Part shown: piece by piece, positions 52,038-63,001 of the stretch
Position numbering within the stretch: the stretch's first letter is position 1
Layout of the letters: the number at the start of each line of letters is the position of its first letter
Source of the DNA: Fluviispira vulneris
GTDB taxonomy: Bacteria > Bdellovibrionota_B > Oligoflexia > Silvanigrellales > Silvanigrellaceae
Assembly (NCBI RefSeq): GCF_014281055.1
Contig: NZ_JACRSE010000006.1
Span: forward strand, 206,999-270,998
Length of the DNA: 64,000 nt
Reading direction: 5' to 3'
Made by a program: the position numbers and the translations under genes
The notes under the pieces: generated by a model
Database searches by the model: none
What the model saw: the letters and a program-made list of their open reading frames with translations, nothing else
Told to the model about the DNA's origin: nothing

Positions 52038-52463
52038 TTACTTTGCTGGAACAGCTGTAGAGGCAGAATCAAGTCTTCCTGAAATGGAACTTTTCAGAAC
52101 GCGCACTGTGGAGTTGCCGACATTTAGAGAAACAATATTTTCTTTCACTTCAACAACAGTACCAATGATTCCACCTGCGGTGATCACTTCGGAACCAGCT
52201 GTTAAAGATGCCAAGAAAGCTTTTTGCTCTTTTGCTCTTTTTGCTTGTGGACGGAATACAAAGAGCCACATAAAGAGGATCATCCCACCGATGAGAGCAA
52301 AATTGAGCCAACCTGCGCCTGCAGGAGCTGCACCCGCAGCTGCTCCTGCGGGAACTTGTATGGGGGCTGTTGCACTGGTTGCGTCTTGGGCAAGTGCTTG
52401 ACCTGCTCCTAAAGTGGTCGCAATGATTGAGCTTAAAGACATTGAAAGAGATTTTATATTCAT
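52038..52463 (-). CDS. yajC: Preprotein translocase subunit YajC
   Basis: 141 aa from the ATG at 52463 (GGAG about 12 nt upstream). The single membrane helix FALIGGMILFMWLFVFRPQAKRAKEQKAFLASLTAGSEVITAGGIIGTVVEV is the YajC hallmark. Unusually, it is preceded by about 50 residues with a signal-peptide-like start (MNIKSLSMSLSSIIATTLGAGQALAQ) and an Ala/Pro-rich linker (IQVPAGAAAGAAPAGAG). Most YajC proteins begin close to the helix, so this is a long form. First gene of the leftward yajC-secD-secF-recJ cluster. Confidence 0.95.
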   Translation of the reverse strand: MNIKSLSMSLSSIIATTLGAGQALAQDATSATAPIQVPAGAAAGAAPAGAGWLNFALIGGMILFMWLFVFRPQAKRAKEQKAFLASLTAGSEVITAGGIIGTVVEVKENIVSLNVGNSTVRVLKSSISGRLDSASTAVPAK

Positions 52464-52503
52464 TGTTAGATGCACTCCAATTAAAACTAAAAAAACAACA
52501 CGT

Positions 52504-53661
52504 TTAATCTAGTATCATCTTTGAAATAGTTTGCAACTGCATGTTCGTAGTCCCTTCGTAGATTTTACCAATTTTGGCATCTCGATAAAATTTTTCGGCG
52601 GGGAAATCTTTAACAAAACCATAACCTCCATAAATTTCAAGCGATAGACTTGAAACAAATTCAGCAACAGAACTTGTGAAGTGCTTAGCCATGGCAGCTT
52701 CTTTGACAAAGCTTTTTCCAGCGTCCTTTAACCGAGCTGCATTATAAACCAGAAGACGAGCTGCTTCAATCCGTGTCGCCATTTCTGCTATTTGAAATTG
52801 TATCCCTTGATATGCGGACAGAGGTTTGCCAAATTGTTCGCGCTGCTTAGCATAAGACATCGCACCAGCAAGTGCTCCTTCAGCCAAACCCAACATTTGT
52901 GCAGCTATGCCAATCCGTCCTTCGTTTAATGTTTCAATGGATATTTTATATCCTTTCCCAATTTCGCCGACGATATTTTCTTTTGGTACCTTAACATTTT
53001 CAAATATAACTTCACAGGTACTGCTTGCACGAATTCCAAGTTTTGTTTCTTTACGCCCTAACGAAACACCTGGCATTTCTTTTTCAACAAAAAATGCCGT
53101 GATACCTTTATATCCTAATTCCGGATTCACGTTGGCGAAAACAAGAAATAAACTTGCTTCTTTTGCATTGGTAATAAAGACTTTCTTACCATTTAATTCA
53201 TAATAACTCCCCTTATCAACTGCACGGGTTTTCAAAGCAAAGGCATCGGAGCCACTGTGCGGTTCCGTTAAACAATAAGATCCAACTTTCTTTTGAGCCA
53301 TCTGAGGAAAATACTTTGATTTTATATGCTCCGAACCCCATTTCATAAGTGCGTTTTCCACTAAAGTATTCTGCACATCAACAAACACACTCACACTCGG
53401 GTCAACTTGAGCAATTGCTTGAATTGCTAAAATCGCTTGAAAAAAAGAACCGCCCGATCCGCCGTATTTTTCTGGCACTTCGATTGCCATCAGCCCCATG
53501 GAAAAGATCTTTTCAATTATTTTTGGATTGAGAGTTTCACTTTCATCCATTTCAGTAATATGTGGGTATATTTCTTTTTTGGCAAAATCCTGAACGGAAC
53601 TAAAAAAAAGTGTTTCTTCGTCATTGAGGACGGTTAAAGGCAAGAGACCAACTTGTTTCAT
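52504..53661 (-). CDS. Acyl-CoA dehydrogenase
   Basis: 385 aa from the ATG at 53661 (CAGGAG 7 nt upstream). FAD enzyme catalysing alpha-beta desaturation of acyl-CoA. Motifs: LTEPHSGSDAFALKTRAV, LGIRASSTCEVIFENVKVPKENIVGE, RIGIAAQMLGLAEGALAGAMSYAKQREQFGKPLSAYQGIQFQIAEMATRIEAARLLVYNAA (signature), and IYGGYGFVKDFPAEKFYRDAKIGKIYEGTTNMQLQTISK with the catalytic Glu in YEGTTN. The pattern resembles short/branched-chain types. Leftward, 40 bp upstream of yajC on the same strand, so it could contribute transcription to the sec cluster. No other beta-oxidation gene is near. Confidence 0.93.
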   Translation of the reverse strand: MKQVGLLPLTVLNDEETLFFSSVQDFAKKEIYPHITEMDESETLNPKIIEKIFSMGLMAIEVPEKYGGSGGSFFQAILAIQAIAQVDPSVSVFVDVQNTLVENALMKWGSEHIKSKYFPQMAQKKVGSYCLTEPHSGSDAFALKTRAVDKGSYYELNGKKVFITNAKEASLFLVFANVNPELGYKGITAFFVEKEMPGVSLGRKETKLGIRASSTCEVIFENVKVPKENIVGEIGKGYKISIETLNEGRIGIAAQMLGLAEGALAGAMSYAKQREQFGKPLSAYQGIQFQIAEMATRIEAARLLVYNAARLKDAGKSFVKEAAMAKHFTSSVAEFVSSLSLEIYGGYGFVKDFPAEKFYRDAKIGKIYEGTTNMQLQTISKMILD

Positions 53662-53990
53662 TCCCACACTCCTGGTTATGTTTAGATCATAAAATTTCTG
53701 ATACTCATACTTTTAATACACCTGTCTTAAAAAAAGCACAACAAATCCCAACTTTATCCGCCTTATCAGATTTAAAAAAAGTCTGTCTTCGAACATTTCC
53801 GAAAAGATAGGAAATATCCGTCAAAATTTCAGAACCTGAATTTTAAATAATTTCGCAAAGAAATTGTTAAGATCTATTTTAATAGTAAATATTAAAAAAT
53901 TTGATGTAATTCAAATTAGTTAATTTTTATTTGTAAATTTTAATAATAATTTTATAAAAAAGAGAATCAATGTAAGTGGAGTTAAAACTC
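53662..53990. other. Divergent intergenic region before the receptor array
   Basis: About 330 bp between the leftward acyl-CoA dehydrogenase and the first chemoreceptor. It holds a small inverted repeat (ATTTCC 53795-53800 / GGAAAT 53810-53815) and AT-rich sequence. Promoters for both directions are expected, but no confident boxes were found. Confidence 0.5.
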
Positions 53991-55505
53991 ATGAAAAATA
54001 AAAGTCTTGCATTTAAGCTTATTTCTTCTTTCCTAATCCTTTTGTTATTTATTTTAAGTTCCGCAATTTATAGTATACTTATGAATAACAAAACCCAAAG
54101 CTATGCAGACGACGTAGCAAACAATTGGTTCCCAAGCGTCGACTCTGTTGCAAAATTAAGCAATACTTTTGCCAATTATTCTCGTAGGAATCTGGCTATT
54201 TTAACTTATTATGCCTTTAATCAGCAAAATAAATTAAAAAAGGAATTTCTCGATCAACATGAAAGCTGGAAAAATGAAATGACATCTCTCATAGAAAAGC
54301 ACAAAAAGCAACTGGTTTCGAGTCCAGAAGAACTGAAATTAATCGATCTTGTCGATAAAATTTGGGTGCAATATATTGACTCTTCTGACGAAGATAGAAG
54401 TTTACTGACTAAAAATCCTGCAGCAGCATTTGAAAGATATCAATCGGAAACCTTAAAAATTGCTGTTACTATGTCCAAAGCTCTCGCAGATCTTGGGAAG
54501 TTCAACTACGATGGCGGAGTCAATTCATCCACAAAAGGCAATTCCCTAACAGCAATCACAAACTTCACAATGACATCTATTGTTATTGCCTCAATTATCA
54601 TTTCCTTGCTTATCCTGCAAATCATTCTAAAATCGACAAACTCTATTTCTCAGGCCGTGACGAATCTAAAAAAACAAAGCGTGTCAACCAGTAAAATAGC
54701 GAGTGAGTTAAAGTCAAGTTCACAATCTCTCTCTGACTCTGTGACAGAACAAGCTGCTTCTATTCACGAAACCAGTGCTGCGATCAACGAAATCACCAGC
54801 ATGGTCAATCGCACGGCAGAGAATGCTAAGGAATCCACAAACGTTGCTAAAAGTGCTTCCGACAAAGCAGTAGAAGGACAAAAAACCATGCTCAGGCTTG
54901 TTCAAGCCATGGAAACAATTCAGGAGTCCAGTGGACAATTACAGAATATTGCTGTGATTATTAACCAAATTAACAGTAAAACCGCAGTCATAAACGATAT
55001 TGTTTCGAAAACCGAGCTCTTATCTTTGAATGCTTCAATTGAGTCTGCACGAGCAGGAGAGCATGGCAAAGGCTTTGCGGTCGTGGCAGAAGAAGTGGGT
55101 AACCTTGCTAAAGTAAGTGGGAAATCTGCGCATGAAATTCAGGAACTGATCACTAAAAGCCAAGAACAAGTCAATAGTATATTAAATTTAACCAAAGATA
55201 GGGTAACAGAAGGAAAACAAGTGACGACAGAAGCGCAGCAGTCCTTTCTTCAAATCTCCGATGACATTTCTAATATGTCTAACGTCATTCAACAGATTTC
55301 TGATGCAACCCGTGAACAGGAAATTGGGGTCAGACAGATTTCCACTGCCATGACACAAATAGATAAGGCCACGCAAAGTAGCCAAGTGGCTGTAAACACA
55401 ACTTCTGATTCCTCGAATAACCTCGTCGAACAAAGTAACAGACTCGATTCCACAGCAAGAGATATTGAAATCTTAATAAAAGGAAAAGTGATGGGAGCTT
55501 CTTAA
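53991..55505 (+). CDS. Methyl-accepting chemotaxis receptor 1 of the array
   Basis: 504 aa from the ATG at 53991 (GTGGAG 10 nt upstream; the GTG itself is part of the ribosome site). Helix 1 ([21 protein letters not shown]), a four-helix-bundle periplasmic sensor of about 150 residues starting [15 protein letters not shown], helix 2 ([20 protein letters not shown]), then the signalling domain with only about 25 residues between membrane and [22 protein letters not shown], so no recognisable HAMP. The tip is [35 protein letters not shown] near residues 340-375. No C-terminal NWETF-like tether. Sensor type recalls 4HB_MCP; ligand unknown. Nearly identical to receptor 2 in the signalling domain. 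Confidence 0.92.
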   Translation: MKNKSLAFKLISSFLILLLFILSSAIYSILMNNKTQSYADDVANNWFPSVDSVAKLSNTFANYSRRNLAILTYYAFNQQNKLKKEFLDQHESWKNEMTSLIEKHKKQLVSSPEELKLIDLVDKIWVQYIDSSDEDRSLLTKNPAAAFERYQSETLKIAVTMSKALADLGKFNYDGGVNSSTKGNSLTAITNFTMTSIVIASIIISLLILQIILKSTNSISQAVTNLKKQSVSTSKIASELKSSSQSLSDSVTEQAASIHETSAAINEITSMVNRTAENAKESTNVAKSASDKAVEGQKTMLRLVQAMETIQESSGQLQNIAVIINQINSKTAVINDIVSKTELLSLNASIESARAGEHGKGFAVVAEEVGNLAKVSGKSAHEIQELITKSQEQVNSILNLTKDRVTEGKQVTTEAQQSFLQISDDISNMSNVIQQISDATREQEIGVRQISTAMTQIDKATQSSQVAVNTTSDSSNNLVEQSNRLDSTARDIEILIKGKVMGAS

Positions 55506-55733
55506 GGATAATATTCTGCTTAAATAGTCAAAGCTCTGGCAAAACTCTATTCTTCCCTCGCCAAACATAATGCATGCGGAATGCTAAGATATATATAAGA
55601 GCTAAAGACTGCATAGTGTTAATTCTAAATAAAAATTGACAAATAATTCATTTTGAAACTTTAGTTTTTAAATCCACATCCGATTTATAATTGTGCATCG
55701 GTCTCATGAAGCTCGAAAGTGGAGTTCAGCATT

Positions 55734-57251
55734 ATGAACAATAAAAGTTTAGCCTTTAAACTCAATACCTCGTTCCTTATCTTGTTAGCCTTTATTCTCA
55801 CATCTGCGATTTATAGTATCCTAATGAACAACAAGACCCAAAGTTATGCCGACGATGTGGCTAACAATTGGTTCCCAAGCGTTAACTCAACCGCAATAAT
55901 GGGCAATGAAATGACTAAGTTCTCACGTCGAGAAGTTCTTGTCATTGCCACTTACTTGGGCGATAGATTGCAGAATCTAAAAGCTAATTTGGATGATTTA
56001 GCGACTTGGAAAAAGAATTTTGAGACCCAGCTCGAAACTCACAAAAAAACGTTATCTTCTGGGCCTGAAGAACAAGCAATCGTAGAAGCTCTAGATAAAG
56101 AATGGAAAAAGTATATTGAATTTACAGAAAAAGATCTTGAACTCGCAAAGCAAAAACCTATTCTTGGTTTAGAGCACTATCAAGCAAACACAAAAGGTCA
56201 AGCAATTCTTGTAACAAAAGAAATTGATAGACTGGCAAAATACAATTATGACAACGGAGTAAAAACATCCACTAAAGGGAACAATTTAACTGCAATCACA
56301 AACTTTACCATGGCTGCAATTGTGATTTCATCCATTATTGTATCACTTATTATCTTCCAAATTATCCGAGTTTCAACCAACTCGATTTCCACTGCTGTGA
56401 CAAACTTAAAAAAACAGAGTGTTACAACAAGTAAGATAGCTGGAGAGTTAAAATCAAGCTCCCAGTCCCTTTCCGATTCCGTGGCGGAGCAAGCCGCTTC
56501 TATTCACGAAACCAGTGCTGCCATCAACGAAATCACCAGCATGGTCAACCGCACCGCTGAGAATGCTAAGGAATCCACAAACGTCGCTAAAAGTGCTTCG
56601 GACAAAGCAGAAGAAGGGCAAAAAACCATGCTCAGACTTGTTCAGGCAATGGAAACCATTCAGGAATCCAGTGGTCAATTGCAAAACATAGCTGTGATAA
56701 TCAATCAAATAAATACCAAAACAGCTGTCATCAACGACATCGTTTCAAAAACGGAACTTTTGTCACTCAATGCGTCCATCGAGTCTGCCCGTGCTGGTGA
56801 ATATGGCAAAGGCTTTGCTGTGGTGGCTGAAGAAGTGGGTAACCTTGCTAAAATAAGTGGTAAGTCAGCTCATGAAATCCAAGAACTGATTACAACAAGT
56901 CAAGAGCAAGTCAATCAGATCCTGAACATCACAAAAGAACGTGTTGCTGACGGAAAAAAAGTTACGACCGAAGCGCAAGAGTCATTCTTGCATATTTCAG
57001 AAGATATCTCGAATATGTCAAACGTGATTCAACAGATTTCAGAAGCAACTCGTGAACAAGAAATCGGGGTCAGACAGATTTCCACAGCCATGTCACAGAT
57101 AGACAAAGCGACTCAAAACAGTCAGGTAGCAGTAAATACAACTTCCGAGTCGTCAAACAATCTGGTTGAACAAAGTAACAAACTCGATACGACCGCAAAA
57201 GATATTGAAATTCTGATTAAAGGTAAAGTTATGGAAGATTCACACGGATAA
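55734..57251 (+). CDS. Methyl-accepting chemotaxis receptor 2 of the array
   Basis: 505 aa from the ATG at 55734 (GTGGAG leader as in receptor 1). Same first helix and [15 protein letters not shown] opening, but the rest of the periplasmic bundle (about residues 55-190) differs from receptor 1, fitting a different ligand. From [25 protein letters not shown] onward the protein is almost the same as receptor 1, and several stretches are also near-identical in DNA (e.g. around 56495-56660), suggesting recent duplication or gene conversion of the signalling part. No HAMP. Separated by 228 bp from receptor 1, so it probably has its own promoter; receptors 3 and 4 follow closely. Confidence 0.92.
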   Translation: MNNKSLAFKLNTSFLILLAFILTSAIYSILMNNKTQSYADDVANNWFPSVNSTAIMGNEMTKFSRREVLVIATYLGDRLQNLKANLDDLATWKKNFETQLETHKKTLSSGPEEQAIVEALDKEWKKYIEFTEKDLELAKQKPILGLEHYQANTKGQAILVTKEIDRLAKYNYDNGVKTSTKGNNLTAITNFTMAAIVISSIIVSLIIFQIIRVSTNSISTAVTNLKKQSVTTSKIAGELKSSSQSLSDSVAEQAASIHETSAAINEITSMVNRTAENAKESTNVAKSASDKAEEGQKTMLRLVQAMETIQESSGQLQNIAVIINQINTKTAVINDIVSKTELLSLNASIESARAGEYGKGFAVVAEEVGNLAKISGKSAHEIQELITTSQEQVNQILNITKERVADGKKVTTEAQESFLHISEDISNMSNVIQQISEATREQEIGVRQISTAMSQIDKATQNSQVAVNTTSESSNNLVEQSNKLDTTAKDIEILIKGKVMEDSHG

Positions 57252-57282
57252 TAAAAAGATTCTATTTACTTAAGGATGAGTG

Positions 57283-58776
57283 ATGAATAGAAAAAGCCTA
57301 GCCTATAAATTGTATACCTCTGTTATTATTATACTGATTATAGTATTGCTCTCGGCTATTTACACTGTTCTTATGATCAATAAAACCCAAAGTTATGCTG
57401 CAGAAACAAAAAACTTTTGGTTACCCAGTATCCGGATTGCCCACGAATATTTAGACAATCTCACCCTTTTGAGGCAAAGCACATTGCGGATCATGGTTGC
57501 GCAAAATGAACAGAATAGAAAATTATTTATAGAAAAATGGAAAAAAGAAACCGATCATATTGAAGAACTTGGCAAACAATATCAAGAATATATTACTTCA
57601 GAAACCGAGCGAGAATCTTTTGCTAAACTGCAAGAAGATTGGAAAAAATACAAAAGTTTGAATGTAAAAATTGTGGAACTTGGCAAACAAGGGAGAGCAA
57701 AAGAAGCTCTCAATCTCATACGTGAAACCACAGATGCTCTCATCGAGAGAATGGAAACATCTCTCGAAAAACTGATAGATATTAATTATAAAGGCGCTGT
57801 ACAATCGACGAAATTAGGGGCTAACTTAACAAGTATTACAACGGTAACTATGATAGCTATTATAAGTGCAACTGGTTTGATTGCACTAATCATATTTATT
57901 ATCATAAAAACTTCAATGGGCTCAGTTTCAAAAGCCATTGAAAATTTAAAAGTACAAAGTGTAGCAACTAATAAAATAGCTGTTACGTTAAAAAAGAGTT
58001 CCAATTCACTCTCTTCATCCATAACGGAACAAGCGGCATCTATCCATGAGACTAGCGCTGCGATCAATGAAATCACGAGTATGGTCAATCGCACCACTGA
58101 AAATGCCACCCAATCCACAATAGTAGCTAAGGCTGCTTCAGAAAAAGCAGAAGAAGGACAAGCCACAATGAAAAGACTTGTCAAAGCAATGGATACCATT
58201 CAAGAATCTAATGTTCAATTACAAAACATTACAGGAATTATTGGACAAATTCATACAAAAACAGCGGTTATCAACGACATTGTCGCAAAAACTGAGCTTC
58301 TTTCCCTCAACGCTTCAATTGAGTCAGCGCGAGCTGGTGAATATGGCAAAGGCTTTGCCGTGGTGGCTGAAGAAGTTGGGACACTCGCAAAAATGAGTGG
58401 TCAATCCGCCAGCGAAATACAAGACCTAATTAATAAAAGCCTTGAGCAGGTCAATCAGATCCTTGAAGTGACTAAAGGACGCGTATCCGAAGGAAAAAAA
58501 GTCACAACCGAAGCCAAGGAGTCTTTCCTCCAAATTTCAGACGACATTACAAACATGACCAATGTAATTCATCAAATTTCCGAAGCAACACGCGAACAAG
58601 AAATTGGTGTAAGACAAATTGCAACTGCTATGACTCAGATTGATAAAGCAACTCAGAACAGTCAAGCAGCAAGTACAGGAGCTGCAGAGTCGTCAAATAA
58701 ACTGGTTGAACAAAGCGATAGCCTAGATATTACGGCAAAAGATATCGAGCTATTGGTTAAAGGCGCTGTTACGTAA
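57283..58776 (+). CDS. Methyl-accepting chemotaxis receptor 3 of the array
   Basis: 497 aa from the ATG at 57283 (AAGGA 7 nt upstream), 31 bp after receptor 2. First helix ([21 protein letters not shown]) then [22 protein letters not shown] and a helical sensor rich in charged residues ([20 protein letters not shown]). Helix 2 [21 protein letters not shown] leads with a short link to the signalling domain. Tip [38 protein letters not shown]. More divergent from receptors 1 and 2 in both halves. Probably co-transcribed with receptor 2 and with receptor 4, whose start is 11 bp downstream. Confidence 0.92.
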   Translation: MNRKSLAYKLYTSVIIILIIVLLSAIYTVLMINKTQSYAAETKNFWLPSIRIAHEYLDNLTLLRQSTLRIMVAQNEQNRKLFIEKWKKETDHIEELGKQYQEYITSETERESFAKLQEDWKKYKSLNVKIVELGKQGRAKEALNLIRETTDALIERMETSLEKLIDINYKGAVQSTKLGANLTSITTVTMIAIISATGLIALIIFIIIKTSMGSVSKAIENLKVQSVATNKIAVTLKKSSNSLSSSITEQAASIHETSAAINEITSMVNRTTENATQSTIVAKAASEKAEEGQATMKRLVKAMDTIQESNVQLQNITGIIGQIHTKTAVINDIVAKTELLSLNASIESARAGEYGKGFAVVAEEVGTLAKMSGQSASEIQDLINKSLEQVNQILEVTKGRVSEGKKVTTEAKESFLQISDDITNMTNVIHQISEATREQEIGVRQIATAMTQIDKATQNSQAASTGAAESSNKLVEQSDSLDITAKDIELLVKGAVT

Positions 58777-58787
58777 AGGGTGATAAT

Positions 58788-60281
58788 ATGGCTCACAAAA
58801 GCCTAGCATTTAAACTCTATATTTCCGTTATATTGCTTGTGCTCATCATATTAGGATCTGCTTCATTTTCTATTTTTATGATCGATAAAACACAAGAGTT
58901 TGCCAATGACACGGGTGATGATGAATTGCCTAGCTTTCACTTTGCCTATGAAATTCAAACAGGACTTGGGTTAATAAGAAGAAATGAATTGCGTACCCTT
59001 GCTTCAGAAGAACCTAAATTTAAAGAAGCAAATAGGAAAACACTCATTAAAAACCATGAAAGAATTAAAGAACTTTTATCTATTTACAAAAAATATGTTT
59101 TCGATGAAAACGAAAAAAAGCAACTTGCACAATTTGAAGTAGATTACATAAAATACAAAGAAGTTTCAGAAAAATATATTGAGCTCAGCAATGCAGGCAA
59201 TAATAGAGAAGCTCTAAAATTAATGTTCGATGAAGGTGATGCTCTTCTGAAAAAATTGACTGATGGTTTTGCGGACGTGATAGCTAATGATTATGATTTA
59301 GCAATCGAGTCAACAAAAAGAGGAGCGAATTTAACTTTTATAACAACACTTACCATGACAATTATAATTGTCCTTTGTTTACTTATTTCATTTGTCATTT
59401 TCCGCCTCATTCAAAAATCGACACGAGCTATATCGACAGCTGTATTAAAATTAAAAGATCAGAGTATTTCAACTGGCACAATTGCTTCTGAACTTAAAAA
59501 TGGTTCTGCTTCGCTTTCCGATGCAGCCAATGGTCAGGCAGCTGCTGTCCATGAAACCACCGCAGCTGTCAACGAAATCACCAGTATGGTCAATCGCACG
59601 TCCGAAAATGCGAGACACTCCAATGAAGTCGCAAAAGGAGCTGCAGCTAAAGCAGAAGAAGCACAAATAACCATGCAACGTCTTGTCACCGCCATGGACA
59701 CCATTCAGGAGTCAAGCAGTCAATTGCAAAATATAGCCGATGTGATTGCAGAAATTAATACAAAAACAAAAGTTATCAACGACATCGTTAATAAGACAGA
59801 ACTCTTATCCCTCAACGCCTCCATTGAGTCAGCGCGGGCAGGGGAACACGGAAAAGGCTTTGCAGTGGTTGCTGATGAAGTTGGAAAACTTGCAAAAGTA
59901 AGTGGAAAATCGGCAAAAGAGATTCAACAACTTATTCGCAAAAGTCAGGGTGAAGTTAACAATATTCTCGAATTGACAATTTCAAGAGTTACAGACGGGA
60001 AAAAGGTTACAACCGAAGCTCAGGATTCATTTATCAAAATTTCGGAAGATATTATTAATATGACTTCTGTAATACAACAGATTTCCGATGCCACTCACGA
60101 GCAAGAAATTGGGGTCAGACAAATTTCCACTGCGATGGATCAGATTGACCGTGCTACACAAAGTTGTTTGAGTGCGGTAAATACAACACGGGAGTCTTCT
60201 CTGCACCTTATAGAACAAAGTAATAAACTCGACCAAACTGCAAAAGATATTGAAGTTCTTATTATGGGATCAAAAGCTTAA
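58788..60281 (+). CDS. Methyl-accepting chemotaxis receptor 4 of the array
   Basis: 497 aa, AAAGGGTG before the ATG, 11 bp after receptor 3. Architecture as in its neighbours: [25 protein letters not shown] helix, helical sensor ([24 protein letters not shown]), second helix [21 protein letters not shown], no HAMP. The signalling domain differs at places conserved in the others ([40 protein letters not shown]), but the tip [35 protein letters not shown] is intact. Likely same operon as receptors 2 and 3; a DoxX-like gene follows at 22 bp. Confidence 0.92.
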   Translation: MAHKSLAFKLYISVILLVLIILGSASFSIFMIDKTQEFANDTGDDELPSFHFAYEIQTGLGLIRRNELRTLASEEPKFKEANRKTLIKNHERIKELLSIYKKYVFDENEKKQLAQFEVDYIKYKEVSEKYIELSNAGNNREALKLMFDEGDALLKKLTDGFADVIANDYDLAIESTKRGANLTFITTLTMTIIIVLCLLISFVIFRLIQKSTRAISTAVLKLKDQSISTGTIASELKNGSASLSDAANGQAAAVHETTAAVNEITSMVNRTSENARHSNEVAKGAAAKAEEAQITMQRLVTAMDTIQESSSQLQNIADVIAEINTKTKVINDIVNKTELLSLNASIESARAGEHGKGFAVVADEVGKLAKVSGKSAKEIQQLIRKSQGEVNNILELTISRVTDGKKVTTEAQDSFIKISEDIINMTSVIQQISDATHEQEIGVRQISTAMDQIDRATQSCLSAVNTTRESSLHLIEQSNKLDQTAKDIEVLIMGSKA

Positions 60282-60303
60282 ACTTAATATTTTGAAGACT
60301 AGA

Positions 60304-60693
60304 ATGAAAAATAATAAGATTAATTACCTGCATAATATCAGCACTTTTTCTCTAGCTCTGCCTATGTTTATTTTTTCTATTTTATTAATATTTGGTGCCC
60401 CACCGATGCTTGATACACTCCGCCGTTTAGGTTATGAGGCATATTTTGCTCATATGTTAGGTGGATTTAAATTTATTGGCAGCATTGCTCTTATTCAAAA
60501 AAAATATCCTCGCCTAAAAGAACATGCTTATGCAGGATTTTGTTTTGATTATATCGCAGCCATTGTCTCACATATAAACGCAAAAGACCCATTTTTTATA
60601 ATTCTAGCACCTATCATCGCAATTTGTATTTTAACTATTTCATATTTAAGCTGGTCTCATAGAGTAAAGCTCACAGAGATTTTTTCCCGATGA
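60304..60693 (+). CDS. DoxX-like small membrane protein
   Basis: 129 aa from the ATG at 60304 (GAAG upstream; a frame opening at 60250 would overlap receptor 4 and is unlikely). Four membrane helices: FSLALPMFIFSILLIFGAP, YFAHMLGGFKFIGSIALI, AYAGFCFDYIAAIVSHI and FFIILAPIIAICILTISYLSW. The YFAHMLGGFKFIGSIALIQKKYPRLKEHAYAGFCFDYIAAIVSH pattern fits DoxX-like (DoxX_2) proteins. Members are linked to redox or thiol stress in some bacteria; here the role is unknown. It sits 22 bp after receptor 4 and likely shares its transcript. Confidence 0.75.
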   Translation: MKNNKINYLHNISTFSLALPMFIFSILLIFGAPPMLDTLRRLGYEAYFAHMLGGFKFIGSIALIQKKYPRLKEHAYAGFCFDYIAAIVSHINAKDPFFIILAPIIAICILTISYLSWSHRVKLTEIFSR

Positions 60694-60954
60694 AATATAT
60701 GGTAAGTGATATTTAAAAATATAATTTTTTGATTTTAATATAATTCATCGATAAAAGAATTAATTTTTAAATCCAAAAATGCGTTCAATTTTAACAAACT
60801 TATTCAATCTAATACAATTAATTTTTACATAATATATGATCTCACTTCAAAATTCATGATAAATAGATTTATTACTTTACAGTCATACAAAAGATATCCC
60901 TTCCATTTAAATTCCTTTAGCAAACTCCATAGAAGCTTAAAGTCAACTTATCTC

Positions 60955-60987
60955 TTTGAAGTCCATTTGAGGTCCATTTGAAGTCCC
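60955..60987 (+). repeat. Three tandem 11-bp repeats upstream of receptor 5
   Basis: TTTGAAGTCCA (60955-60965), TTTGAGGTCCA (60966-60976) and TTTGAAGTCCC (60977-60987) follow each other without a gap. The 11-bp step places each copy on about the same face of the helix. They lie about 130 bp before the receptor 5 start. The rest of 60694-61118 is AT-rich with no gene seen, the long in-frame extension from 60978 being unlikely as protein. Confidence 0.8.
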
Positions 60988-61118
60988 TTTTATGTTCAAA
61001 TAAAAACTGTTACCATTTTATGTGTGTGAAAGTTTTCTTTAAAATTGCTTTTTGTTATCTATTTAATATTAATAGTATAATGAAATCAATATTTTGCAAA
61101 AAAAACGAAGGAAAGACT

Positions 61119-62639
61119 ATGGCAAAAAAAAGTTTGTCTTTCAAATTAAATTCTTCCATTTTTACTTTACTTATACTCATTATTGTAAGTGGATTATATA
61201 CAATTTTAATGATAAATAAAACCCAATCCTACGCTCATGAAACAGGTGAAAGCTGGCTTCCAAGTGTTTTATCCACTAGTGAAATGAGTGAGGGAATAGG
61301 TAAATATGCAAGAAGAATTATTGGTTTATTAAGCACTTCATTGATAAATTCTGGCGAAGAAGAGAAAAAAGTTAAAGAAGAAGATATAAAAGCTCTAGAT
61401 AAATATGGTCATAATATTGACAGCGCTCTTGAAAAATATAAAAAACTTGTCAGCACCCCAGAAGATAAAGCACTTCTAGATGATATTATCGTGAAATGGA
61501 AAGCATATGACGATGCTTGCAGGAAAGCAATCGAAATCAATAAAGAAGGTAAAAAGGTAGAAGCAATCAAATATGTTCTCTCTGTTGCAAGAAAAGCGGC
61601 TGCTGAATTAGAAGCAGCAGTAAAAAAACTTGCTGTTTATAATTATAATGGTGGAGTTAAATCAACAGAAAAAGGAGCATACTTAACAACAATCACAAAT
61701 ATAGCTATGACAAGCATTATTATCTCTTCGGTTTTAATTTCTCTATTTATTTTTATTATTATTAGAAATACAACTGGATCATTGCATATTGCTTACGAAA
61801 ATCTAAAAAACCAAAGCGTTGTAACAGCAGAAATAGCTTCTTCTCTGAAAAGCGGAGCGAATATATTATCCGAATCCGTAAGTGAACAAGCAGCTTCTAT
61901 ACATGAAACCAGTGCTGCTATCAATGAAATTACAAGCATGGTTAATAGGACAGCTGAAAATGCAAAAGAATCGACAAATGTTGCTTCAGGAGCATCAATT
62001 AAAACAGAGTCTGGGCAGAAGACCATGCAAATGCTTGTATCTGCTATGGATACGATTCAAGATTCAAACAATGAATTACAGAATATTGCAGATATTATAA
62101 ATCAAATAAATACTAAAACTGCTGTCATAAATGATATCGTTTCAAAAACTGAACTGCTTTCTTTAAACGCCTCCATTGAATCTGCACGAGCAGGGGAATA
62201 TGGTAAAGGGTTTGCCGTCGTTGCAGAAGAAGTTGGAAACTTAGCTAAAATCAGTGGAAAATCCGCGCAGGAGATACAAGCTCTGATTACCTCTAGTCAA
62301 GAACAAGTGAATAAAATACTTGGACTTACTAAAGAAAGAGTGAGTGAAGGGAAAAAAGTTACTGCTGAAGCTACAGAATCTTTTCATGCGATATCGAGCG
62401 ACATCGCAACGATGGCAAACGTTATCCAGCAGATATCCGATGCGACAAGGGAACAAGAAATTGGCGTAAGGCAAATATCATTAGCAATGTCTAATATTGA
62501 TAAAGCCACACAAAAAAGTCAAAATGCTGTAAATTCCACTTCAGAATCCTCTTCAGATCTCGTCATGCAAAGCGAGAAATTAGAAAAAACAGCAGACAAT
62601 ATTGGTCTTTTAATAAATGGTGAAAAAGTGTCAACTTGA
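61119..62639 (+). CDS. Methyl-accepting chemotaxis receptor 5 of the array
   Basis: 506 aa from the ATG at 61119 (GAAGGAAAG 4-5 nt upstream). An in-frame ATG 141 bp earlier gives a Cys-rich, implausible extension. First helix [41 protein letters not shown] sensor with charged helices ([18 protein letters not shown]), second helix [21 protein letters not shown], no HAMP. Signalling tip [39 protein letters not shown]-terminus [16 protein letters not shown], whose DNA is matched by the remnant at 63808-63876. Separate transcription unit, about 425 bp after the DoxX-like gene, with three 11-bp repeats upstream. Confidence 0.92.
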   Translation: MAKKSLSFKLNSSIFTLLILIIVSGLYTILMINKTQSYAHETGESWLPSVLSTSEMSEGIGKYARRIIGLLSTSLINSGEEEKKVKEEDIKALDKYGHNIDSALEKYKKLVSTPEDKALLDDIIVKWKAYDDACRKAIEINKEGKKVEAIKYVLSVARKAAAELEAAVKKLAVYNYNGGVKSTEKGAYLTTITNIAMTSIIISSVLISLFIFIIIRNTTGSLHIAYENLKNQSVVTAEIASSLKSGANILSESVSEQAASIHETSAAINEITSMVNRTAENAKESTNVASGASIKTESGQKTMQMLVSAMDTIQDSNNELQNIADIINQINTKTAVINDIVSKTELLSLNASIESARAGEYGKGFAVVAEEVGNLAKISGKSAQEIQALITSSQEQVNKILGLTKERVSEGKKVTAEATESFHAISSDIATMANVIQQISDATREQEIGVRQISLAMSNIDKATQKSQNAVNSTSESSSDLVMQSEKLEKTADNIGLLINGEKVST

Positions 62640-62645
62640 AATTCG

Positions 62646-62784
62646 GTTTTTATTAATGAAATTATTTCCAAACCTGAATTGATTTCATGTAATGCAGCAG
62701 GAGCTGAGGGGCGAAAATTGATTTCCAGTATTTGCAGAAGAAGTGGGAAATTTAGCTAAATTAACAAAAGTTATCGAAAGTTAA
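62646..62784 (+). pseudogene. Remnant of a sixth chemoreceptor: signalling-tip fragment
   Basis: Seven bases after the receptor 5 stop, the frame from 62646 reads VFINEIISKPELISCNAAGAEGRK, matching the receptor tip [28 protein letters not shown] with an internal loss of the SIESAR part. After a one-base shift the other frame reads [20 protein letters not shown] then stop, matching [18 protein letters not shown]. Deletion plus frameshift means it is not functional. It probably arose by unequal recombination among the tandem receptors. Confidence 0.85.
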
Positions 62785-63001
62785 ATTCTTCATTAGAGAT
62801 AGAAAAAACTTTAAATTTAACAAAGAAATTAGATTTTCAAAGAAATAATAAATTAAATAATCATTGAAGATGTAAAAAGTTAGCATATTTTTTTAGATAA
62901 TACCTAACGTCATTATTTTGTACGAATTTAACTTTTATAATCTTATTATTTTTTTTAAAATCTAATTTGAATAAGATACTAACCCGCCCTTTGGAGGACT
63001 A

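Noticed and set aside
55506..55733. Possible regulatory RNA or riboswitch between receptors 1 and 2
   Set aside because: No conserved aptamer boxes or strong stem-loop could be seen.
60978..61118. N-terminal extension of receptor 5 by 47 residues
   Set aside because: Cys-rich and unlike the other receptors; a strong ribosome site precedes the ATG at 61119.
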